Assembly (NCBI GenBank): GCA_020058225.1
Contig: JAGVEJ010000145.1
Location: 1-35,873, forward strand
Direction of reading: 5' to 3'
Origin: Candidatus Zixiibacteriota bacterium
GTDB lineage: Bacteria; Zixibacteria; MSB-5A5; GN15; PGXB01
Length of the DNA: 35,873 nt
The notes under the pieces are model-generated. The model did no database searches and was not told the DNA's origin. It saw only the letters and a list, made by a program, of their open reading frames with translations. Each line of letters starts with the position of its first letter. The stretch's first letter is position 1. Of the stretch, positions 26,883 through 35,089 are shown in pieces. A program made the translations under genes and the position numbers.

Positions 26883-26978
26883 ATGCCAAGCGGTAAAAAA
26901 AGAAAACGCCAGAAAATTAAAACTCATAAACGTAAAAAACGTAGAAGAGCGGATCGCCACAAAAAGAAAATAAGATAG
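26883..26978 (+). CDS. mS38/COX24-like small basic ribosomal protein (31 residues)
   Basis: The 31-residue product starts MPSGKKRKRQKIKTHKRKKR and continues with RRADRHKKKIR. It is almost wholly lysine, arginine and histidine. It closely resembles the ~30-residue AURKAIP1/COX24-domain proteins annotated in Bacteroidota, whose relatives are mitoribosomal mS38 and the mycobacterial bS22 of the small subunit decoding region. GGAGG lies four bases ahead of the ATG. It lies just after the HU gene and just before a strong terminator, so both should be made at high level. I recall the family pattern rather than a measured alignment; chance coding of so regular a basic peptide is unlikely. Confidence 0.85.
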   Translation: MPSGKKRKRQKIKTHKRKKRRRADRHKKKIR

Positions 26979-27014
26979 TACTATTGCCTTTTTTGCCTGG
27001 CAAAATTCTCGCGG

Positions 27015-27058
27015 GGAAAATCATTCCATTAATTTGGAATGATTTTCCTTTTATTTTA
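27015..27058 (+). terminator. Strong intrinsic terminator after the HU/mini-ribosomal genes
   Basis: GGAAAATCATTCC (27015-27027) pairs perfectly with GGAATGATTTTCC (27036-27048) across an 8-base loop, followed at once by TTTTATTTTA. This 13-bp stem plus T-tract ends the transcript that includes HU. Confidence 0.9.
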
Positions 27059-27181
27059 CTCTCATATATTCCTTAATTATTTTCGCTCTTATATCCCTTT
27101 GACCTAAGAGCGGTTGCATGATGTCCATAAAATATTATCTGCCAATAACAAGGGCATAACAGTTGCATCTGCAAATGATTG

Positions 27182-30100
27182 ATGATTTGCTGTCAAATCC
27201 GATATCGGGCGTGCATTGCACTTTTGTTATTATTTGTCCTACTTACTTATAGTGAATCCAAAGCCACCGACAAATATGATATTTTGGTAAATGATGATTA
27301 TTCAGGTTTGGAGCAACTATCGCCGCGGGTTGCCGTGGGACATTCGGGCGATTTTGTGGTTGTCTGGGTCGATAAGAGAAATGGCCAAAATGATATTTAC
27401 AGCCAATGGTTTGACTCAACCGGTCGGGCGATAGAAACCAATCTTCAAGTAAATGACAATGATAATTCCGTGCCTCAATTTGAGCCAGTTGTTGCGGGAA
27501 ATAATTCCAATCAATTTGCGGCAGTTTGGAAGGATTATCGAAATGGTTCATATCCATTTCAGCCGGATATTTATTTCTCCCGAATTGATACTCTTCAATC
27601 ATACAATGATTTAAATGTGACTACTGAACCGCCTGATTCAATCAAGGAATCTCCGGATATAGCTCTCTTCCCCAATGGCTCATCAATTGTAGTTTGGTCG
27701 GATTATAGAAATCGAAATTGGGACATATATGGCCAGAAGCTTGATATCAACGGCAATTTGGTCGGCAAAAATTTTAAGATTAATAACGAGGCCGGAACCT
27801 TTCAACAACACTCACCAAAAGTAGCGACATTTCATGATGGCGGCTTTATTGTTGTCTGGTATGATAATAGGTATGGAAACGATGATATTTTTGGGCAAAT
27901 ATATGACGCCTCCGGCAATGCGGTTGGAACCAATACTAAATTAAGTGATGATTTGGGGACGACCCGACAGGCTTTTCCATCAGTTGCAACTGATGGAGAT
28001 AAGGGAATTTTTGTGGGATGGGTCGATTGGCGGAATGGAGTTTATCCCCAGAATCCGGATATTTATTTTCAGAGACTGGATAGTAGCGCCAATATTATAG
28101 GTCCAGCCATGAGGGTAAATCTTGATGGCGGTTCGACAGCTCAAAGGGAGGTGTCAATTTGCGGCGATTGGATTGGAAATGTGGCTTTTGTGTGGGCCGA
28201 TTCATCGTCCGGGCAGTGGGATGTAATGGCACAAATTATTGATCATTCGGGGCAATTGGTTGGAAGCAATTTCAGAGTACATCAGGTGCAGACCGGACGA
28301 CAGCTTCAGCCTGATGTCGAAACGGATGATTATAAGCTGTATTTTACATGGGCGGATTCACGCTCAGGTAATTTTGATATTTATGTTACTATCTACCAGT
28401 ACAATGAACCGGAACTCCTCGTCGAGCCAACCGAAGTAAATTTTACCATGGAACTGGCAGGGGCTCTGCCTTCTCAACAGCAAGTAATAATTGAAAATGC
28501 CGGATTAAGCCCAATTCAATGGTCAGCCTCGCCGACAGCAGAATGGATATCATTATCGCCAGCGGTTGGCGTTACTCCGGATACCATACTTGTGTCTATT
28601 AATGATGGATCATTGCCTTATGGGGATCACTATGCGGGGCTCAAACTTATCAATCTTGATAATCATGATTCATCTTTAGCCTTACCTGTAAAATTGTCGG
28701 TTACGGCGCCATTTCTTGATATTGTCCCTGATTCTCTTAATTTCCGGGTTTTTGCGGCAATGGGAAATCCCATTCCGCAGATGATTCAAATCAATAATAT
28801 CGGTACCGGAACATTGACATGGCTGGCGACCGAAAATGCCTTATGGTTCGAAATAGATAAATCCTCGGGAAATCAATCCGAACAAGTTGTCGTGACGGTA
28901 GATATTGGGGGGCTGTTGTACGGCCATTACTATGAACCGCTGATTATCAATTCCGCAGAGGCAGTCAATTCACCTGAAACGGCGATAGTCCATCTTGAAT
29001 TGGTGGGAAATATCCCATTCCTAATAGCCTATCCGGATTCATTCCATTATGATGCCAAACAGGGGGAGATATTAAACGGTGCAATTCAAATCCTGAATAC
29101 GGGCGATGGGGCGCTGAATTGGCATGCAGATGCAATGGATGACTGGGTCAGCCTGCAAAGCAGTTCCGGTTCTGACAATGATTTAATCAATTTCTCCCTT
29201 TATACTTCAGGATTGATGGTAGGGAACCATTACACGGGAATTATCATTTACGATTCCATGGCCTTCAATGAATCGGTTATGGTATTAATTGATATCTCTT
29301 TATCTCCGCCGGATGCCATAATTAAGCCCGATACGATAATCATAGGAAATTCCGAAATTTTTTCCGGACAGATGGCGGCAATTCCGATAGAGATAACTCT
29401 TGTTTCGCCAAGCAAAGGGGGATATATTCCATTAGAGTGCGATACAAATATCATAAGAATGGATTCAATTGTATTAAATTCATCGGCATTCCCGGGGTTT
29501 ATTGAGATTTCGAAAAGAATAATTAGCGGGCAGAATGGCGAGATAGGGTTTAGAGTTCAACCAATCTTTATAAATGACAGCAGTATTTCGCAGGGAAAAT
29601 ATAATATTGGTTCTTTATATTTTTCATCGACTCTAATGGCGGGAGAGTCAGTCATTGATACATCGAATTTCGACAGCTCAGGAATTTATCTATTGGATAC
29701 CGCTCTTGCCAAACATATTCCGATATTTCATTCAGGATTGGCAAAAGTAAATGCTCCTCCGGCGCTAATTCCCGATACATTAAAATTCAAAGATATCCAG
29801 ACTTCTGTCAATCTAAATGCGGTTATGCCAATAACAATCAGGCTTTCTCAAGCGCGGCTTGGGGGATATATCCCATTTCAATATGATGATAATTTTCTTA
29901 AGTTGGACTCGATAAAACTTAATAATTCGGGATTTCCTTCTTTTGTAGAATTCAGTTCGGGAATTGGTATGAATGGAATAGGCGAGATAGAATTTTATGT
30001 TCAGCAGCCAATTAGTCAAAAAATATCTGCGGGCAATTATGATATTGGCAGTCTTTATTTCACTACCGGTAGCGAACCGGCAATAATAGAAATTGATACA

Positions 30101-30514
30101 TCTCACTCCGACAGTTCGAGCATATATATTATTGACACTACCGGCGATAAGATTATTCCCATTGTATCATCAGGAAATTTGGTAATTGACAGGACAACCG
30201 GATGGGAACAATCGGAGTTTAACGAATTAATTCCCCAAAACATCGGACTTAATCAAAATTCTCCAAATCCATTTAACTCTAATACTTCAATTGATATATT
30301 TTTGCCGCATAGCATGAAAATTTCGCTGGAAATTTATAATCTTCTTGGCCAACGGGTGGCAATTTTGTTTCAGGGGGATTTGCCCGGTGGGTATTCAAGA
30401 ATGAATTGGGATGGGATGATGTTGGATTCACGCCCGGCGCCAAGCGGTATCTATTTCTATTGTCTTACCGTAAATGGGACGACATTGACCAGAAAAATGG
30501 CACTTTTGAAATAG
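27182..30514 (+). CDS. Multidomain secreted surface protein with type IX-like C-terminal sorting domain
   Basis: The ATG at 27182 opens a signal peptide (hydrophobic ALLLLFVLLTY, ending near SESKA). The 1110-residue protein then shows four parts. Residues ~25-410 carry repeated blocks built on VVWxDxRNGxxDIYxQ, as in a beta-propeller-like surface domain. Residues ~415-720 are three BACON/Ig-like modules (WISLSPAVG, WFEIDKSSGNQ, WVSLQSSSGS). Residues ~730-1010 are two cohesin-like modules, each with IPIxITL/ITIRLS, LGGYIP and a closing YNIGSLYFS/YDIGSLYFT. The last ~90 residues (NQNSPNPFNSNT, LEIYNLLGQRV, PSGIYFYCLTVNG, KMALLK) are a Por-secretion type A-like sorting domain. Function is probably extracellular adhesion or glycan binding; the ligand is unknown. 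The Shine-Dalgarno sequence is weak. Confidence 0.88.
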   Translation: MICCQIRYRACIALLLLFVLLTYSESKATDKYDILVNDDYSGLEQLSPRVAVGHSGDFVVVWVDKRNGQNDIYSQWFDSTGRAIETNLQVNDNDNSVPQFEPVVAGNNSNQFAAVWKDYRNGSYPFQPDIYFSRIDTLQSYNDLNVTTEPPDSIKESPDIALFPNGSSIVVWSDYRNRNWDIYGQKLDINGNLVGKNFKINNEAGTFQQHSPKVATFHDGGFIVVWYDNRYGNDDIFGQIYDASGNAVGTNTKLSDDLGTTRQAFPSVATDGDKGIFVGWVDWRNGVYPQNPDIYFQRLDSSANIIGPAMRVNLDGGSTAQREVSICGDWIGNVAFVWADSSSGQWDVMAQIIDHSGQLVGSNFRVHQVQTGRQLQPDVETDDYKLYFTWADSRSGNFDIYVTIYQYNEPELLVEPTEVNFTMELAGALPSQQQVIIENAGLSPIQWSASPTAEWISLSPAVGVTPDTILVSINDGSLPYGDHYAGLKLINLDNHDSSLALPVKLSVTAPFLDIVPDSLNFRVFAAMGNPIPQMIQINNIGTGTLTWLATENALWFEIDKSSGNQSEQVVVTVDIGGLLYGHYYEPLIINSAEAVNSPETAIVHLELVGNIPFLIAYPDSFHYDAKQGEILNGAIQILNTGDGALNWHADAMDDWVSLQSSSGSDNDLINFSLYTSGLMVGNHYTGIIIYDSMAFNESVMVLIDISLSPPDAIIKPDTIIIGNSEIFSGQMAAIPIEITLVSPSKGGYIPLECDTNIIRMDSIVLNSSAFPGFIEISKRIISGQNGEIGFRVQPIFINDSSISQGKYNIGSLYFSSTLMAGESVIDTSNFDSSGIYLLDTALAKHIPIFHSGLAKVNAPPALIPDTLKFKDIQTSVNLNAVMPITIRLSQARLGGYIPFQYDDNFLKLDSIKLNNSGFPSFVEFSSGIGMNGIGEIEFYVQQPISQKISAGNYDIGSLYFTTGSEPAIIEIDTSHSDSSSIYIIDTTGDKIIPIVSSGNLVIDRTTGWEQSEFNELIPQNIGLNQNSPNPFNSNTSIDIFLPHSMKISLEIYNLLGQRVAILFQGDLPGGYSRMNWDGMMLDSRPAPSGIYFYCLTVNGTTLTRKMALLK

Positions 30515-30636
30515 GCCAATTTAGGCAAGAATAATTTCATATCAGATAAGATATATTCGCACCTTAAAGCGAAACTTTTCAACGCAAAATCCGTCAAACC
30601 TTTAGAGAAAAAAGAGTTATGCCAAGGGAGTCTGGT

Positions 30637-31869
30637 ATGAAAAGATTTATATTTCTAATATCATCAATGCTATTGATGCTTTTTCAATCCGCCTCGGCTG
30701 ACCCGGGACAGCTATATGGAAGAATTTATACCACAGATAAGGAAATGCTCGAGGGATTCATAAGATGGGATAAGAATGAAGCATCATGGGATGATATTTT
30801 GGATGGTTATAAAGAATTGGACAGGAATAGATCCAAAAAATATAGGGTTGATGACGATGAAGAGCGAACCCATAGAGTCAGAATCCTTGGGATAACGGTC
30901 TATGAGGAAAATAATAATTTTGAATGGACATGGAATGGCGAGGCGCAATCAGGAATAAGAATTGGACATATTCAAACCATAATCCCCGATGGAAAGGATA
31001 ATGCAATCTTAATTCTGAAATCGGGCGAAAAAGTGGAATTAAAAAACAGCTCCACTGATTTGGGGGAAGGGATTCGTGAACTGCTTATAGATGATATCAA
31101 AGAAGGAATAACAGAATTGTATTGGGAGGATATTGATAAAGTCGAATTTCTACCGACTCCAAAAGGGGAATCCAAGTTTGGAACAAGGCTTTTTGGTACG
31201 GTAACATCGCGGCGAGGCGAATCTTACACCGGATTTGTATGTTGGGATATGGATGAAATGTATGATACCGATATTCTTGATGGCCGTGATCGCTCGCATA
31301 ACCGAAAAATCGAATTTGGCAAGATTAAATCAATTGAAAGTCTTTCATCCAGCTCATCATTGGTTACATTAAAAGATGGCCGTGAGCTCAGATTGGATGA
31401 ATCTAATGATATTGACAGTGGTAATAGGGGGATTGTCATTTCTGATCCGCTGTTTGGCCGCGTGATCATACCATGGGATGAATTTGATTTTATTCAATTT
31501 CAGGATCCTCCACAAGGTCTCCCCTATGACAAGTTTGACGGTGGGGAAAGATTGCATGGTACGGTCTATACCGAAGAAGATGAGAAATATGTCGGAAATA
31601 TTAAATGGGATGATGACGAGGAATTCACTTGGGAGATGCTTGATGGTAATATCGATGATGTTGAATTTGATATTGAATTCGGAGCCATAAGAGCAATTGA
31701 AAAGATATCTTCACGAACAAGCAGGGTGGAGTTGAAGGACGGCAGAATACTAAAATTAAAGGGTTCCAATGATATCAATAGCGAGAACAAGGGAATATTT
31801 ATTCAGACCGATAAAGGAAAAGTTGAGATAGATTGGAGCGAATTCGCCAAGGTTGAATTTACCAATTAA
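30637..31869 (+). CDS. Secreted protein of three internal repeats, unknown function
   Basis: AGGGAG (30625-30630) supports the ATG at 30637, and a signal peptide follows (MKRFIFLISSMLLMLFQSASA). The 410-residue product consists of three related blocks of ~105-150 residues (about 26-173, 185-289, 306-409). Each opens with a beta hairpin of the type LxGxVYTxxxExYxGxIxWDxDE, continues with LDG, and contains IEFGxIxxIExLSS, LKDGRxLxLxxSNDI and ends in IxWDEFxxVxF. Block 1 has an insertion. Aspartate/glutamate content is high, so calcium or cation binding is possible. I do not recognise a named family. It is one of several extracellular proteins in this window and ends at an intrinsic terminator. 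Confidence 0.78.
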   Translation: MKRFIFLISSMLLMLFQSASADPGQLYGRIYTTDKEMLEGFIRWDKNEASWDDILDGYKELDRNRSKKYRVDDDEERTHRVRILGITVYEENNNFEWTWNGEAQSGIRIGHIQTIIPDGKDNAILILKSGEKVELKNSSTDLGEGIRELLIDDIKEGITELYWEDIDKVEFLPTPKGESKFGTRLFGTVTSRRGESYTGFVCWDMDEMYDTDILDGRDRSHNRKIEFGKIKSIESLSSSSSLVTLKDGRELRLDESNDIDSGNRGIVISDPLFGRVIIPWDEFDFIQFQDPPQGLPYDKFDGGERLHGTVYTEEDEKYVGNIKWDDDEEFTWEMLDGNIDDVEFDIEFGAIRAIEKISSRTSRVELKDGRILKLKGSNDINSENKGIFIQTDKGKVEIDWSEFAKVEFTN

Positions 31870-31921
31870 ATTATTCTTTTAAATATAGATTCATTACTAC
31901 ATTCTTGGTTTTATTCCCAAT

Positions 31922-31957
31922 GGGCGGTCTTCTCCGGTAACCGCCCTAAATTATTTT
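31922..31957 (+). terminator. Intrinsic terminator of the triple-repeat protein gene
   Basis: GGGCGGT (31922-31928) and ACCGCCC (31940-31946) form a 7-bp GC-rich stem with an 11-base loop, followed by TAAATTATTTTT. The position 52 bases after the stop codon fits. Confidence 0.75.
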
Positions 31958-32041
31958 TGTACATATTTTTTCCGAAAAGAACATGCCCTCACAGGTCAAC
32001 CCCCCAAGCCTTTGTGAGTGGTTTCAACACTTATTCTTGTG

Positions 32042-32067
32042 GCCGACTTTCCGGAAAGTCGGCTTTT
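32042..32067. repeat. 22-bp perfect palindrome followed by T-tract
   Basis: GCCGACTTT CCGG AAAGTCGGC, positions 32042-32063, reads the same on both strands and is followed by TTTT. It could act as a second terminator or be part of a repeat element; it is too far from any stop codon to be a primary terminator. Confidence 0.7.
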
Positions 32068-32072
32068 CTGCG

Positions 32073-32111
32073 CCGGCAGGAGTTTCAAGACTGTTTCGTC
32101 TCTCCTGCCGG
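32073..32111. repeat. Inverted repeat CCGGCAGGAG / CTCCTGCCGG
   Basis: Exact 10-base arms at 32073-32082 and 32102-32111 enclose 19 bases. It directly follows the palindrome at 32042, and GC-rich hairpins of this form are often members of interspersed intergenic repeat families. A second copy is not present in this window. Confidence 0.6.
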
Positions 32112-32168
32112 AATAGAAAGCCAGACCCAGTGTGTCCCAAATCTGGAAAAAGTGATTGACAATAATGC

Positions 32169-32304
32169 GGCTGAAGAGCATCCATGTATTAGGATATTAA
32201 TAAACTTTACTGCAGGTCAGGTTTCCGAAATCCCGATGATAATCGGGATAAGAAACCCGACATGTATGGTTGAAGAGCAATCATGTATCAAGATATGGAT
32301 GAAC
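32169..32304 (+). repeat. Diverged 37-base direct repeat, 99-base period, covering the DUF6504 start
   Basis: Bases 32169-32205 and 32268-32304 match at 29 of 37 positions. The second copy holds the start codon and first residues of the DUF6504-like gene; in the first copy the matching ATG is followed by TAT and a TAG stop. Between them is a hairpin, GGTTTC and GAAACC around TCCCGAT/ATCGGGA (32220-32257). Confidence 0.5.
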
Positions 32305-32531
32305 AGATAGAAGTCGTGGCGGTGTTCGAAAGCCACAAAATGAAACCGGCGCGGTTTCGCTGGAATGGACGGGTCTATAAAATCAGCGAAGTCACCGGCG
32401 ATTGGAAAACCAATGTCGGTGCCTATAAAGTGCATCATTTCGCCGTGGTGGATACCTCGTCAAATTTTTTCCAACTTACCTACGACGAGCGCCGGATAAG
32501 CTGGATGATAAGCAAGATATGGGTGGAATAG
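32283..32531 (+). CDS. DUF6504-like small protein, partner of dinB
   Basis: The 82-residue product has the pattern KPARFRWNGRVYKISEV followed by HFAVVDTSSNFFQLTYDERRISWMISKIW, like the DUF6504 proteins encoded beside Y-family polymerases and DnaE2-type cassettes in other bacteria. Its function is not known. It overlaps the dinB start by 13 bases, so translation is coupled and the link to dinB is firm. An ATG five codons later (32298) is also possible as the start. The upstream region carries a diverged copy of its 5' end. No LexA-type box that I recognise is visible upstream. Confidence 0.72.
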   Translation: MYQDMDEQIEVVAVFESHKMKPARFRWNGRVYKISEVTGDWKTNVGAYKVHHFAVVDTSSNFFQLTYDERRISWMISKIWVE

Positions 32532-33718
32532 ACCGGACAAAAGGTTGGCCAAAGGTTATTTTGCATGTCGATATGGATGCCTTCTTTGCCGCTTTCGAGA
32601 TCCGCAATGATCCTCACCTGAAAGGGAAGCCTGTCATAGTGGGTGGCGACACGCAGTTCAGAAGTGTGGTTTCCACCTGTTCTTACGAAGCAAGAAAATT
32701 CGGCGTTAAATCAGGAATGCCGATGGCGCAGGCAAAAAGGTTATGCCCTGAAGCTATAATTATTTCAGGTAATCTGAGTGGGTATGTGTACACTTCGGCC
32801 AAATTGCAGATGATTTTCGGGAATTATTCTCCGATAGTTGAGCCATTTTCAGTTGACGAAGCTTTCCTTGATATCACCGGATGCCATAGAATATTCGGGA
32901 CTGTGGAAAATCTGGTGATGAAAATGAAGGAAGACATAAAAAAGGAATTGTCATTAACCTGCTCGATCGGTATTTCTCCGAATAAACTTTTGGCAAAGAT
33001 GGCATCAGGGGAGAATAAGCCGGACGGAATGACTATTATGGACAAAGAAGATTTTATCAAGATGTTTTATCATCGTCAGGTTGATGCTCTTTGGGGAGTT
33101 GGTGAGGCCTCAAAAAAGGCATTAAATAAAAAGGGAATATATACAGTGGGAGATATGGCCGCTCGAGACGAAAAAGAACTGCAAAGATATTTCGGACAGA
33201 ACGGATTGGCGTTAAGCGAAAATTCACGCGGCGATGATCCTTCTGAAGTATATTCAATTGATACTTTGCCGCTTGAAAAATCGATGTCTCACGAAACCAC
33301 GCTCGAGGTTGATTTATCTGAAATTGATAAAATCTATTCTACCCTTCTATGGCTTTCAGATAAGGTAGCCAGAAGGTTGAGAAAGGATAATTTCTGCGGG
33401 AGGACCATTTCGGTTAAGATTCGCTCATCAGATTTTAAGACCATAACCAGAGATAAAACATTGAAATATCCTACCGACCAATGCAGGATTATATTTGAAA
33501 CGGCAAAAAAGCTTATGCCGAAAGAATATGGACCAAATATCAAAGTAAGATTGCTCGGAGTAAGGGTTTCGCATCTTGAGAAAAATATGGATAATCCCCA
33601 GTTATTTTTGATAAATAATCAAGAGTTGGAAAGTATGTCGAAATGCAGTAAGGCGATGGATGAAATTAGGGATAAATTCGGCGAATCGGTAATCAAGTTG
33701 GCGGGCGCTCAAATTTAA
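32519..33718 (+). CDS. dinB: DNA polymerase IV (Y-family)
   Basis: DinB is an error-prone lesion-bypass polymerase. The 399-residue protein has the first catalytic motif HVDMDAFFAAFE (D18, with the steric-gate aromatic in DAFF), CSYEARKFGVKSGMPMAQAKRLCP, the second catalytic motif SVDEAFLD (D113, E114), and CSIGISPNKLLAKMAS with GENKPDG. The C-terminal little-finger domain runs to the end. A QLFLI motif (361-365) followed by AMDEIRDKFGESVI sits where family members keep the sliding-clamp-binding QLSLF motif. All key residues are present. It is co-transcribed with the DUF6504-like gene and faces the methyltransferase gene tail to tail. Confidence 0.96.
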   Translation: MGGIDRTKGWPKVILHVDMDAFFAAFEIRNDPHLKGKPVIVGGDTQFRSVVSTCSYEARKFGVKSGMPMAQAKRLCPEAIIISGNLSGYVYTSAKLQMIFGNYSPIVEPFSVDEAFLDITGCHRIFGTVENLVMKMKEDIKKELSLTCSIGISPNKLLAKMASGENKPDGMTIMDKEDFIKMFYHRQVDALWGVGEASKKALNKKGIYTVGDMAARDEKELQRYFGQNGLALSENSRGDDPSEVYSIDTLPLEKSMSHETTLEVDLSEIDKIYSTLLWLSDKVARRLRKDNFCGRTISVKIRSSDFKTITRDKTLKYPTDQCRIIFETAKKLMPKEYGPNIKVRLLGVRVSHLEKNMDNPQLFLINNQELESMSKCSKAMDEIRDKFGESVIKLAGAQI

Positions 33719-33806
33719 TTTTCCTCATTTGTACTGTGACGGCAATTGCGCGGTGGCGACGTACTATTGAATACCAAAGACAAAGGTCACCGGATTGATG
33801 TGTCAA

Positions 33807-34808
33807 TTATGGTTGCATGCGGAGGGTACCCAATAATGGCAAATCACTCGACTGGTTTCCGAAAAATGGCAGGGAATTTAGTTTGATTGCGCGCAATCTT
33901 TTCTGAGCCATTTCAACGTATTCCTTATTGATATCTATCCCAATATATTTAAAACCAAGTTTTTTTGCGGCAATCGCAGTCGTCCCGCTGCCGATAAATG
34001 GATCTAATACTATTGTATCTTCTGAGAAACCTGAAAGCATTAGAAGATATTCGCATATTTTCAAGGGTTTCACGGTTTTATGATTATTCGATTCTCCTTT
34101 TTCCTTTTTTGATGGTTTATCGATTAGAAAATATTTGTCGATCAATTCTTCGAAATGTTCTATTGCCATAACATTGGAGGGAAACATATTCTTCCCAATT
34201 CTTACATTTGTATTAACCAACCCCACGCCATGAGTAATGACATTATGCAAAAATGTCCCATCATATTTTTTTTGAGCCATTACAATCGGCTCAAAACACG
34301 ATTTGATCTGTGGAGTTTTCCAACCGCTTAACTTTTGTTTCAGCTTCGCTTTGTCTTCTTTGGATATAGATAGTTTATCGATAAAATGGTTCAGAGACAT
34401 AGCCTTGACCTGATTTTGCGTATATAGCCATATAAAACAATCTCTGATCAGAAAATCTGCATCATCTATAGCAGAAGCCATCCTATGATAAAGACGGGGG
34501 GAGGAGAAGGAAAAGAAAAATCCTCCGGGTTTTAGCACTCGGTTAATTTTTTTGGATACATTGAAGTACCACTTGTAAAACCGTCGGCCTTGTTCGGGAT
34601 CGAATTTCATTCCAGCTGGCAGTGATTTAATAGCATAGTGATTTTTGGTGTTTGAAACCACTTTGTGATCCCAGTTATCATCCATTTTATCCAAAAAATA
34701 TGGCGGATCGGTTAGGACTATATCAATTGTTCCTGGGTCGATTTTGTCGAGGATTTCGATTGCATCCCCAAGCACAATTTTATTTTCGAATTCGTTTATC
34801 TTATTCAT
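33807..34808 (-). CDS. Orphan beta-class DNA methyltransferase (DPPY type)
   Basis: The ATG at 34808 is preferred to a TTG at 34817; neither has a clear Shine-Dalgarno sequence. The 333-residue enzyme has the catalytic motif TDPPYF first (D34-Y37) and the S-adenosylmethionine-binding motif LDPFIGSGTTAIAAKKLG last (268-285), with VLKPGGFFFSFSSPRLYHR (91-109) between. This order is that of the beta class, and DPPY favours N6-adenine methylation. Residues ~125-245, rich in charged residues, would contain the target-recognition region. No restriction endonuclease, specificity subunit or Vsr gene is next to it, so it seems solitary, with a possible regulatory or protective role. It is convergent with dinB, leaving an 88-base gap. 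Confidence 0.9.
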   Translation of the reverse strand: MNKINEFENKIVLGDAIEILDKIDPGTIDIVLTDPPYFLDKMDDNWDHKVVSNTKNHYAIKSLPAGMKFDPEQGRRFYKWYFNVSKKINRVLKPGGFFFSFSSPRLYHRMASAIDDADFLIRDCFIWLYTQNQVKAMSLNHFIDKLSISKEDKAKLKQKLSGWKTPQIKSCFEPIVMAQKKYDGTFLHNVITHGVGLVNTNVRIGKNMFPSNVMAIEHFEELIDKYFLIDKPSKKEKGESNNHKTVKPLKICEYLLMLSGFSEDTIVLDPFIGSGTTAIAAKKLGFKYIGIDINKEYVEMAQKRLRAIKLNSLPFFGNQSSDLPLLGTLRMQP

Positions 34809-35015
34809 TTTTTGCAAACGGATTTATCCCGTATCTCAATACGTGCTGATAATTTGGCATATTTTTCAGTCATGTCAACCACAAATTCTAATTAATTTTT
34901 TTCTTTTAATATTTCGCCGACAATTCATTAAAGATTTTGGACTTTTGCCCTTTATTCCCTTGACTTCACCTTTATGAAATCATTATTCAAATATAAAATA
35001 TTATTAATTTCGCAA

Positions 35016-35063
35016 GGGCTTGATTTATCAAGCCCCAAAAAAACGGGTTTGATAAATCAAACC
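35016..35063. repeat. Paired-hairpin intergenic repeat, copy 2
   Basis: GGGCTTGATTTATCAAGCCC (35016-35035) and GGTTTGAT-AA-ATCAAACC (35046-35063) repeat the two palindromes seen at 14557-14615, here with the first one intact. The two hairpins are near-inverted copies of each other, as in REP/BIME pairs. The element lies 27 bases ahead of the ccmA start. The rest of the 281-base gap (34809-35089) is AT-rich with nothing else I can name. Confidence 0.75.
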
Positions 35064-35089
35064 ACTATAACGATAAAATTTATTTTGGA

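Larger units (their letters stand above)
31870..32282. other. 413-base gene-free, hairpin-rich intergenic region
   Basis: This stretch holds the terminator above, then three further hairpins listed separately and a decayed 37-base duplication. An open frame of 117 codons (31957-32310) crosses it, but it is formed through palindromic repeats and has no plausible protein character. A segment GTGAGTGGTTTCAACAC near 32012 resembles the right end of the MITE-like element at 9555-9572. No promoter with a good -35/-10 pair stands out. Confidence 0.6.

Noticed and set aside
31957-32310. Open reading frame of 117 codons in the intergenic region before the DUF6504-like gene
   Set aside because: It runs through three palindromic repeats and a duplicated segment, has no ribosome site or recognisable protein pattern, and its C-terminal internal similarity is explained by the 99-base DNA repeat.
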